From: Gallaecimonas pentaromativorans
GTDB taxonomy: Bacteria > Pseudomonadota > Gammaproteobacteria > Enterobacterales > Gallaecimonadaceae
DNA length: 64,000 bases
Assembly: GCF_003751625.1 (NCBI RefSeq)
Contig: NZ_RJUL01000007.1
Location: 1-64,000 of the forward strand
Reading direction: 5' to 3'
Positions 47,263 through 53,776 of this stretch are shown piece by piece. Positions within the stretch are counted from its first letter, which is position 1; the number at the start of each line of letters is the position of its first letter. The translations under genes were made by a program, and so were the position numbers. Below the pieces are notes generated by a model, which saw only the letters and a list, made by a program, of their open reading frames with translations, had not been told where the DNA came from and made no database searches.

Positions 47263-47646
47263 TTACCCCATGGACGGCATGGTAATGATGGTCACTTCCC
47301 CTGTTGCCAGGTTGGTGATGGTGACAATCACGCCGCTGCCGTCACCGGCGCTGACATCAATACGGTAATCACCGGTGTCCCAGGTGCCTTCGGTGACCTC
47401 GCCGTCTGAGATACGCCGGGTCAGGGAGCTGATAATGTTGCGCTCAAGAGCGGCCTTGAATTGATCCTCAAAGCTCAGAGACTCATCTTCGGCCTTGTGG
47501 TCGTTCTGGCTTTGGGCCTTGTTCAGCAGAAAACTGCCGTTGAGGGGGTTGCCGCCAAAGCTGGGGTTGATGGGGGTATAGACCAATTCGGTTGCCCCGG
47601 CGCTGGCCGACGCCAGCAAGGCCACGAGGGCCAACATTCTTGTCAT
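47263..47646 (-). CDS. csgF: Curli assembly protein CsgF
   Basis: Surface-exposed partner of CsgG that helps CsgB nucleate fibres. 127 residues with a signal peptide (MTRMLALVALLASASAGA). The mature N terminus TELVYTPINPSFGGNPLNGS is the conserved CsgG-binding segment. It lies between csgE (2-bp gap) and csgG (4-bp gap). Confidence 0.95.
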   Translation of the reverse strand: MTRMLALVALLASASAGATELVYTPINPSFGGNPLNGSFLLNKAQSQNDHKAEDESLSFEDQFKAALERNIISSLTRRISDGEVTEGTWDTGDYRIDVSAGDGSGVIVTITNLATGEVTIITMPSMG

Positions 47647-47648
47647 CG

Positions 47649-48029
47649 CTACAATCCTTGTTCCAATCCTTCGCCGGTAATGACCCGGGCGCGGATCTGC
47701 GCCAGCTCATTCACCGCTACCAGGGTGGCCTGCTCGGCCTTTTCTTTGATGTTGTTGTAACGCCGGCCAAAGTAGGTGGCGTAAATGCGGGTTTGATTCA
47801 TCTCGACCCACAGATAGGTGCCGGCCTGGGGATAAACCCGCTCATAGACCACCACCGAGATCCCGTCGGTCTGGGGCAAGTCCCGCCAGTAACTAGAAAA
47901 ATAAAACACGAAATCCTTACCAAAACGGGTAAGGGTTCGGTCCAGTACCAGGCCGGACAGCTCGATTTCCTTGGCAATACTCACCGGGCTTAGCAGCAGT
48001 ATCACCAGTAGCAGCCAATGCTTTTTCAT
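47649..48029 (-). CDS. csgE: Curli assembly chaperone CsgE
   Basis: Periplasmic adaptor that caps CsgG and directs CsgA to the pore. 126 residues with a signal peptide (MKKHWLLLVILLLSPVSIA). The ELSGLVLDRTLTRFGKDFVF and VWVE-like YLWVEMNQTRIYATYFGRR segments are typical. No ribosome binding site precedes the ATG; instead the 3' arm of a strong hairpin lies directly before it. Expression may therefore depend on read-through and unfolding of that hairpin. Confidence 0.92.
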   Translation of the reverse strand: MKKHWLLLVILLLSPVSIAKEIELSGLVLDRTLTRFGKDFVFYFSSYWRDLPQTDGISVVVYERVYPQAGTYLWVEMNQTRIYATYFGRRYNNIKEKAEQATLVAVNELAQIRARVITGEGLEQGL

Positions 48030-48034
48030 GGTGA

Positions 48035-48062
48035 AAAGGCGCGGCCAGACGGCCGCGCCTTT
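48035..48062 (-). terminator. Attenuator-like hairpin between csgA and csgE
   Basis: Perfect 12-bp arms (48035-48046 and 48051-48062), very G+C-rich, followed on the minus strand by TTTTC and then the csgE ATG at 48029. It would stop most transcripts after csgB-csgA and lower csgEFG expression. It also occupies the csgE Shine-Dalgarno region. Confidence 0.8.
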
Positions 48063-48066
48063 AGCC

Positions 48067-49548
48067 TTAGTTTTGGCTGATGGTGGCGGTGTTCATGTCA
48101 CCGCTCTGGGTGATGGTCATGATGTTGGACGCGCCGCCCTGGGCACCCATCACCATGTTGCCGTTGCCGGTTTGGGTGATGCTGACATCGCCGCCGGTGC
48201 CGGTTACCGCAAAGGCGCCGCCATCGAGGCCAACCACGGTGTTGGTGTTACCGTTCTGGGCGATATCCACCACGTTCTGGGAGCTCGATACCAGCAGATC
48301 CACCATGTTCAGGTCGCCGGTTTGGGCAACAGCGATGGTGTCGTTCTGGGCACGGTCACCGTAGATGTAAGTAGTGTTGGAGGTACCGTCCTGGTCAACG
48401 TCGACAGTGGTGAACTCGCCGGACACATCCATGATGGCCCAGTTGTCGGTGCCTTCTTGGATCACTTCGGCATCCACCTCTACGCCATCGGCATAGACGC
48501 TGGCGAGGTTCATGTCGCCGCGGCTGGTGATCTTGACGCTGTTGCTGTCGCCGTAGGTCAGGGCTTCGGCCTGGTTTTGGTCACCCAGTTGGTTGATCAC
48601 CACATCGTGGTGATCTTCACCCACTTCCACGTAGCTGTAGTTGTCGTCGCCGCGCTGCTGGATATCGACGTAGTTGTCGTCACCCGGGAGGCCGTAGCCG
48701 GCTTCGATGGTGTTGTAGTCGCCGCGCTGGTCGGCCAGCACCACGTTGTCGTCACCGGAAACCGGTTGCAGCAAAAACTGGTTGCTCACGCCACTTTGAT
48801 AGGCGTCCAGCATGTTGTTGGTGCCGGACAGATCGCGGGCGATAAAGACGTTGGAGGTGCCTTCTTGGTAGATGTAGGCGGTGTTGTCGTCGCCGGTAAC
48901 ACCCACCACGCCGCCGACGTTGGACACGCCGTACTGCTCGACTTCCATGGCGTTGTTGTTGCCGTACACATCCATCAGGCCGGATTCTTGGCCGCTGCCT
49001 TCCTGGGTGCTTTCCAGGCTGTTGTTGTTACCAACAAAGCTGCCTTCACTCCAGTTGCTGGAGCCGAACTGGCTTTGGCTGACGCTGTTGTTGTCGCCGT
49101 AGGTCAGGGCTGTGGCTTCATTGAGCTGGCCATGCTGTTCGATGGCAACACTGTTGGCATCGCCGCTCATTTCTACGTCGGCAACGTTGAGGAAATCGGT
49201 CTGGATAACGCTGGCGGTGTTGTCGTTGCCTTCGGCAGACACGCTGGCGATATGCCAGTCGTCACTTTGGGTGACGGTCACCTGGTTGTTGACGCCGGCG
49301 GAGTCGACATAGGCTTCCGCCCAGACCGCATCCTGGGTCACGGTGGTCACGTTCAGCTCGTCGTCTTGGGTCACTTCGGCAACGTTGATGTCGCCAGTCT
49401 GAGTCACGGTGGCGGTGTTACCTGCTGCTACGCCGGCAGCGGAGGTTTGGGTAATGGTGGCTTCATTGCCAGCAGCCAGCACACTGCCACTGAAGGCCAG
49501 GCCAATGGCCAGGCTGAGCAGGTGTTTACGGTATTTAAACGAACACAT
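48067..49548 (-). CDS. csgA: Large curlin major subunit (CsgA-like)
   Basis: Functional amyloid subunit exported through CsgG. 493 residues against about 150 in E. coli CsgA. After a signal peptide (ending SGSVLA) it contains about 18-20 tandem curlin repeats of 22-24 residues with the pattern (G)-x-x-N-x5-Q-x-G-x-x-N, as in GDDNTAYIYQEGTSNV and GTNNMLDAYQSGVSNQ. Several repeats are degenerate: some lack the Gln or a flanking Asn. The protein is strongly acidic (many Asp/Glu). GGAGAG precedes the ATG. 18 bp after csgB. Confidence 0.9.
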   Translation of the reverse strand: MCSFKYRKHLLSLAIGLAFSGSVLAAGNEATITQTSAAGVAAGNTATVTQTGDINVAEVTQDDELNVTTVTQDAVWAEAYVDSAGVNNQVTVTQSDDWHIASVSAEGNDNTASVIQTDFLNVADVEMSGDANSVAIEQHGQLNEATALTYGDNNSVSQSQFGSSNWSEGSFVGNNNSLESTQEGSGQESGLMDVYGNNNAMEVEQYGVSNVGGVVGVTGDDNTAYIYQEGTSNVFIARDLSGTNNMLDAYQSGVSNQFLLQPVSGDDNVVLADQRGDYNTIEAGYGLPGDDNYVDIQQRGDDNYSYVEVGEDHHDVVINQLGDQNQAEALTYGDSNSVKITSRGDMNLASVYADGVEVDAEVIQEGTDNWAIMDVSGEFTTVDVDQDGTSNTTYIYGDRAQNDTIAVAQTGDLNMVDLLVSSSQNVVDIAQNGNTNTVVGLDGGAFAVTGTGGDVSITQTGNGNMVMGAQGGASNIMTITQSGDMNTATISQN

Positions 49549-49566
49549 CGAGGACTCTCCCTATCT

Positions 49567-49986
49567 TTAATATTGCAGGACGGTGATTTCCGCCCCGTTC
49601 CCAAGCTGTTCAATGGAAAAGCCGCTCTGGCCCCATTGTCCCAGCGTGATCTGGTTGTCATTGCCAAGTTGGCTGAGGCTGGCCTGGTTGCCGGTGCCTT
49701 GTTGCAGCACATTGGCCTGGTTACCGCGGCCGATTTGCAGCAAATCCAGGCTGTTTTGCTCACCCAGTTGCTGGATAACGGCCAGGTTGGCCAGGCCCTG
49801 CTGGTTAAGCACGGCGCTGTTGGCCTGGCCGGTTTGTGCCAGCACCAGGGTGTTGGCCAGTTGCTGGCGCTCCAACAGCGCTGCCAGGGTCGGGCTCAAT
49901 ACCTGGCCTCCGGGCAAGGGGTCGTCAGCCCAAACGGCACAACTCAGCAGCAGTGGCAGAGACAACAAGAGGGGATGACTTTTCAC
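49567..49986 (-). CDS. csgB: Curlin minor subunit (CsgB-like nucleator)
   Basis: Surface nucleator for curli fibres. 139 residues: signal peptide (to about residue 20, SCAVWA) and about five curlin repeats such as GEQNSLDLLQIGRGNQANVL and GTGNQASLSQLGNDNQ. The last repeat GAEITVLQY is short, as in CsgB. First gene of the operon. CCAAGGAGCC just upstream gives the ribosome binding site. A palindromic GTCA-N6-TGAC box lies 19 bp before the start. Confidence 0.88.
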   Translation of the reverse strand: MKSHPLLLSLPLLLSCAVWADDPLPGGQVLSPTLAALLERQQLANTLVLAQTGQANSAVLNQQGLANLAVIQQLGEQNSLDLLQIGRGNQANVLQQGTGNQASLSQLGNDNQITLGQWGQSGFSIEQLGNGAEITVLQY

Positions 49987-50004
49987 CTTGGCTCCTTGGC
50001 AAGC

Positions 50005-50018
50005 GTCATTATTTTGAC
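50005..50018. promoter_or_regulatory. GTCA-N6-TGAC box upstream of csgB
   Basis: The palindrome GTCA-TTATTT-TGAC resembles the FleQ-type box of Pseudomonas (GTCA-N6-TGAC). With its GC flank it is 15/16 identical to the box at 61627 before the cellulose genes. It lies 19 bp before csgB, so it may act by blocking transcription or lie in the leader. Confidence 0.5.
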
Positions 50019-50101
50019 AGTTCAGCCTTCAGCCTACCCCAGCGAGGATCTCAGGCAATCGGAAGAAAGGGTGATAGGGAGCAAAAACGAGAGCCATGCC
50101 C

Positions 50102-50124
50102 AAACTTAATTATTTCTTAAGTTT
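50102..50124. promoter_or_regulatory. Palindrome in csgB-subtilase divergent region
   Basis: AAACTTAA and TTAAGTTT are perfect 8-bp arms around TTATTTC, in the 293-bp gap between the divergent curli operon and subtilase gene. It lies 116 bp before csgB and 156 bp before the protease. The A+T-rich symmetry suits an operator. Confidence 0.45.
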
Positions 50125-50174
50125 CAGCCCTCTAACGCCAATGCCCGGCAATAGCACTGCCAGCGGGACTAGCC

Positions 50175-50184
50175 CAAAAGGGTG
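50175..50184 (+). promoter_or_regulatory. CAAAAGGGTG element upstream of subtilase
   Basis: Same decamer as at 45640-45649 near csgD, again beside the half-site CTAGCCCA (50169-50176). Its repetition in two biofilm-gene promoters suggests a shared regulator. The distance to the protease start is 95 bp. Confidence 0.35.
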
Positions 50185-50279
50185 TATTACCGCTTGGGTA
50201 CGGGCAGAACCCCAACTCCTTGATAAGGCTTGAAGAGGTGCCTGCACCAACCTTCAGAGACCACAGACAAGGAAAATTC

Positions 50280-52790
50280 ATGAGTCATAAAAAGCTAATC
50301 GCGCTCGCGGTGGGCGCTGCATTGCTTGGCGCCAGTAGCGCCTACGCAGCCCCTGGCAAGTCCCTGACCCCGAGCGCCGCTACCGATTCCATCTTGGTGA
50401 TGTTCAAAACCGGCATCGACCGCCAGCAGCGGTTGCTGTCCATTCAAAGTGCCGGCGGCAAATTGCGGACCCTGGATAGCGCCGGGCGCGACCTGCGGTT
50501 CAAGCACCTTGCCGGTGGTCGCCTGGCCAAGGTGATGGTGCCGCAAGGGATGGACCGGGATGCGCTACTGAAAAAACTGAGCCAGGACCCGGCCATTGCC
50601 GTGGCCGAGCCCAACTACCGGCTGCACCTGGCAGCCGAGCCGAACGATCCGCGCTTTAGCGAGCTTTGGGGGCTGAATAACACCGGCCAGACCGGCGGTA
50701 GTGCTGACGCCGATATCGACGCTCCCGAAGCCTGGGACATCACCACCGGCAGCCATGACGTGGTGGTGGGGGTGATTGACACCGGCATCGACTACAGCCA
50801 TCCCGACCTGGCCGCCAATGTCTGGACCAACCCCGGCGAAATCCCCGGTAACGGCATCGATGATGACGGCAACGGCTACGTTGACGACGTACACGGCATA
50901 TCCAGTTTCGCCAACAGTGGCGACCCCATGGACGACCATGGCCACGGCACCCATGTTTCCGGCACCATCGGCGCCGAGGGTAACAACGGCATCGGTGTGG
51001 TGGGGGTGAACTGGGACGTGACCATCGTCGGCTGTAAGTTCCTTGACGCCGACGGCTACGGCGATACCGACGATGCCATCGAGTGCCTGGATTACTTCAC
51101 CGACCTCAAGCTCAACCACGGGGTGAATGTCCGCGCCACCAACAACTCCTGGGGTGGCGGCGATTATTCCGAGTCCCTCAAGGCGGCCATTGAGTCGGCC
51201 GGGGACGCCGGCATCCTGTTTGTGGTGGCTGCCGGTAACGACGCGCTGGATCTGGACGCCAGCCCAGGCTACCCGGCGAGTTATGACTCGGACGCCATCC
51301 TGGCGGTGGCCTCTACCGAGCACAACGACGAGATGTCTTACTTCTCAAGCTACGGCGCCACCACCATCGACCTTGGCGCGCCGGGCAGCGATATTCTCTC
51401 CACCTACCTCGGCGGTGGTTATGCCATGGCCTCCGGCACCTCCATGGCTACCCCTCATGTAACAGGGGCCGCCGCTCTGGTGTGGTCGGTGAACCCCGCC
51501 CTGGGTATTGATGAGGTGAAAACCCTGCTGATGGACTCAGGAGACCCGCTGGCAGACTTGGCCGGCACCACGGTTTCCGGCAAGCGCATTAACCTCAAAT
51601 CGGCCATCGACGCCGCCGACCCCAGCCCCACCTTCAAACTGACCCCCGATACCCGCAGCCAGGAACTGGTGGCCGGCAGCACCGCCACCTTTGCCATCAG
51701 CATCGGTAACGTTGCCGACTGGAGCGGCGATGTCAGCCTGACCCTGGCCAGTCCCCTGGCCGGTGCCAGCCTCTCTGCTGCAACCGCCCAGCCGGGGGAT
51801 GTGGTAATGCTCACCATCCCCACCAGCGCCGACACCCCTTGGGGCGAATACGTCTTTACCGTCACTGGTGTTAGCGGCGAGTTGCACAAAGAAGCCCAGA
51901 TGCGCCTGAACTTGCTGCCCCAGGGCCTGGAAGACTTTGACTACAGCAACAACAGCGCCATGCCCATTCCGGATCTGGACCCAAGCGGCATTCAAAGCAC
52001 TATTGAGATAGGCCAAAGCGGGCCGGTATTCGCCATGTCGGTAGGCGTCGACATCACCCATACCTGGCGTGGCGACCTGACCGTGACCCTGGTATCACCG
52101 GCAGGCACCGAGTTGGTGCTCAGCGACCGCGAAGGGGGCAGCGAAGACGACATCGTCGATACTTGGAGCAGCAATGTATTCAACGGTGAGCAGATGCAAG
52201 GCACCTGGACGCTGAAAGTGGCCGATTACGCAGGCTCGGATACCGGCACTCTTAATAGCTGGAACCTGCATATCACCGCCCTTACCGGTGACGCCGGCCC
52301 CAGCGCGCCGGTGGCGGCTTTCAGCGCGGCCGCCAACGGCCTGGAGGTGACCTTCACCGACAGCTCCACCGACCGCGATGACGACATCAGCGGCTGGCTG
52401 TGGGACTTTGGCGATGGCACCACCTCGGTGGAAGCCAGCCCCAGTCACAGCTACCTGGAAGCTGGCACCTACAATGTCTCGCTCACTGTCACCGACTCGA
52501 CCGGCCTCAGTAACGAAGCCCGGCAAGCGGTCACGGTGTCTGACACCAGCATCGCCCTGACCCTCAACCGCAGCTTCCTGTCTCGCACCGGCAATGCCCT
52601 GGTGGACTTGCGCTGGGAAGGGGCCGACGGCGAGCTGGTAGACCTGTACCGTGACGGCGTGCTGGTAGAAAGCACCCTCAACGATGGCCGCTACCGCGAC
52701 CGCTTTGCTACCAGTAGCGCCAGCGTCAGTTACACCCTGTGCTTGAGTGGTACTGCCCTTTGCTCCTCCCCGCTGGTGGTCGATTTCTAA
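50280..52790 (+). CDS. Secreted subtilase (S8) with P and PKD domains
   Basis: Extracellular serine protease, about 836 residues. Signal peptide (1-23), I9-type propeptide (about 35-118), S8 catalytic domain with D167 (GVIDTGIDYSHPD), H222 (DHGHGTHVSG), N320 (VAAGND) and S388 (ASGTSMATPH), then a P-domain (about 555-675, WRGDLTVTLVSPAGTE), a PKD domain (about 683-765, WDFGDGTTS) and a C-terminal beta module with two Cys. The start at 50280 follows AAGGAA and begins the signal peptide. Probably a nutrient-scavenging or matrix-processing enzyme; divergent from the curli operon. Confidence 0.93.
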   Translation: MSHKKLIALAVGAALLGASSAYAAPGKSLTPSAATDSILVMFKTGIDRQQRLLSIQSAGGKLRTLDSAGRDLRFKHLAGGRLAKVMVPQGMDRDALLKKLSQDPAIAVAEPNYRLHLAAEPNDPRFSELWGLNNTGQTGGSADADIDAPEAWDITTGSHDVVVGVIDTGIDYSHPDLAANVWTNPGEIPGNGIDDDGNGYVDDVHGISSFANSGDPMDDHGHGTHVSGTIGAEGNNGIGVVGVNWDVTIVGCKFLDADGYGDTDDAIECLDYFTDLKLNHGVNVRATNNSWGGGDYSESLKAAIESAGDAGILFVVAAGNDALDLDASPGYPASYDSDAILAVASTEHNDEMSYFSSYGATTIDLGAPGSDILSTYLGGGYAMASGTSMATPHVTGAAALVWSVNPALGIDEVKTLLMDSGDPLADLAGTTVSGKRINLKSAIDAADPSPTFKLTPDTRSQELVAGSTATFAISIGNVADWSGDVSLTLASPLAGASLSAATAQPGDVVMLTIPTSADTPWGEYVFTVTGVSGELHKEAQMRLNLLPQGLEDFDYSNNSAMPIPDLDPSGIQSTIEIGQSGPVFAMSVGVDITHTWRGDLTVTLVSPAGTELVLSDREGGSEDDIVDTWSSNVFNGEQMQGTWTLKVADYAGSDTGTLNSWNLHITALTGDAGPSAPVAAFSAAANGLEVTFTDSSTDRDDDISGWLWDFGDGTTSVEASPSHSYLEAGTYNVSLTVTDSTGLSNEARQAVTVSDTSIALTLNRSFLSRTGNALVDLRWEGADGELVDLYRDGVLVESTLNDGRYRDRFATSSASVSYTLCLSGTALCSSPLVVDF

Positions 52791-52800
52791 GACCCCACAA

Positions 52801-52826
52801 AAAAGGCAGCCTTCGGGCTGCCTTTT
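52801..52826 (+). terminator. Terminator after subtilase
   Basis: Perfect 11-bp arms with a TTCG tetraloop and T run (52801-52811 and 52816-52826), 11 nt after the stop codon. Confidence 0.92.
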
Positions 52827-52919
52827 CTTCAATCTCGCTCTATTTGCACATTTCTTGCCTATTTTGGCGAAGTTACCTGCTGTTGCCTAAAATTCAGTCA
52901 GGCATTGTTAGGAATTAGC

Positions 52920-53315
52920 ATGTCAGTCTCTGCTCCATTGGAGGATGTTACCATTAGCGAGCAGCATTCAATCGACCACGTACTGAGTGATGAGGAGCTT
53001 AACTTCCTCGGTCAGTTGTACAGTCCCAGGAAACGCCGTTTCCCCTGGCGACAACTGCTATTTTACGTTCTGCTTGCCGCTGGCGCCGTTGCCACCTTCT
53101 GTTACGCCTTTTCCCGCTTCAGCATTGCTGTCGACCATAAGGCCTATCTTGAGCAGCAGGTGATCTACACCCAAGCCCCCACCAAAGCGGTACTGGATGC
53201 CACCAAAACGCTGCCAGCCGGTAGCGTGGTGGCTTACTTTGAAGAACAGTGGGTCGCTTGCACCCCTTGGGAGGACGGATGGCAGTGCCAAGGTTTGCCT
53301 ATCCCATCATCCTGA
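52920..53315 (+). CDS. Unknown single-pass membrane protein, pair member 1
   Basis: 131 residues, family not recognised. The first 47 residues are polar and end in a basic patch (PRKRRFPWRQ); a transmembrane segment follows (about 48-68, LLFYVLLAAGAVATFCYAF), so the remaining 60 residues should be periplasmic. The C-terminal part has two Cys in VACTPWEDGWQC that could form a disulfide. It overlaps the next gene by 37 bp. Lies between the subtilase and OPT genes, in the block separating accC from prmA. Confidence 0.7.
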   Translation: MSVSAPLEDVTISEQHSIDHVLSDEELNFLGQLYSPRKRRFPWRQLLFYVLLAAGAVATFCYAFSRFSIAVDHKAYLEQQVIYTQAPTKAVLDATKTLPAGSVVAYFEEQWVACTPWEDGWQCQGLPIPSS

Positions 53316-53749
53316 GCCTGTGTGTGCTGGCCCTGGCTTTTGTTGCCGGGCGCCTGAGCGCCCAGTGGCGGCCGCTGTGGTCCATCGAGGGCAACTGGCA
53401 GGGGGTTTACTTCCAGGACTTAGGTGACCAGCTCATCAAGATGGATTATCGCCTGCACACCGAAGGCAAACGCATCAATGCCACTGTCCGTTACAGCGAC
53501 AGCAAAGCCTTTTTAGGCGAGCAGCAGATGGACTTGGTGTATCTGGGTAAAACCCCGGACACCAACCGCAACCTGTTCAGCCTGGAAAACCCGCCGGACG
53601 ATGCCCAGTTCCGGGTCGATAACAGCCTGCGCCTGCCCTACATCCTCAAGCTCGATAAAAACCACTACTTCGCGCTGCAGCGCATGAACCAAGGTTTTAT
53701 CGGCACCGTCTTTCACCGCACCGGCCCGCCAGCAGATAACGCCCAGTGA
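53279..53749 (+). CDS. Unknown membrane-anchored protein, pair member 2
   Basis: 156 residues, family not recognised. An N-terminal hydrophobic segment (about 7-25, AYPIILSLCVLALAFVAG) works as anchor or signal; the remaining 130 residues look beta-rich (EGNWQGVYFQDLGDQLIKMD, RINATVRYSDSKAFLGEQQM). The start at 53279 has GGGAGGA upstream and lies inside pair member 1, so the two are translationally coupled and probably work together in the periplasm. Confidence 0.7.
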   Translation: MAVPRFAYPIILSLCVLALAFVAGRLSAQWRPLWSIEGNWQGVYFQDLGDQLIKMDYRLHTEGKRINATVRYSDSKAFLGEQQMDLVYLGKTPDTNRNLFSLENPPDDAQFRVDNSLRLPYILKLDKNHYFALQRMNQGFIGTVFHRTGPPADNAQ

Positions 53750-53775
53750 AAAACCGCCCCGAGGGGCGGTTTTTT
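53749..53775. terminator. Bidirectional terminator
   Basis: Perfect 12-bp arms with A and T runs (53749-53760 and 53763-53774). It begins at the stop of pair member 2 and ends before the convergent OPT stop codon. Confidence 0.9.
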
Positions 53776-53776
53776 G

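Noticed and set aside
46491-49986. A csgC gene in the curli cluster
   Set aside because: No frame of suitable size or sequence is present; csgC is often missing outside enterobacteria.
47971-50109. A 712-codon open frame on the plus strand across the curli genes
   Set aside because: It is antisense to csgE, csgA and csgB. Repeated curlin codons avoid antisense stops and give a Val/Gly/His-rich product with no family likeness.
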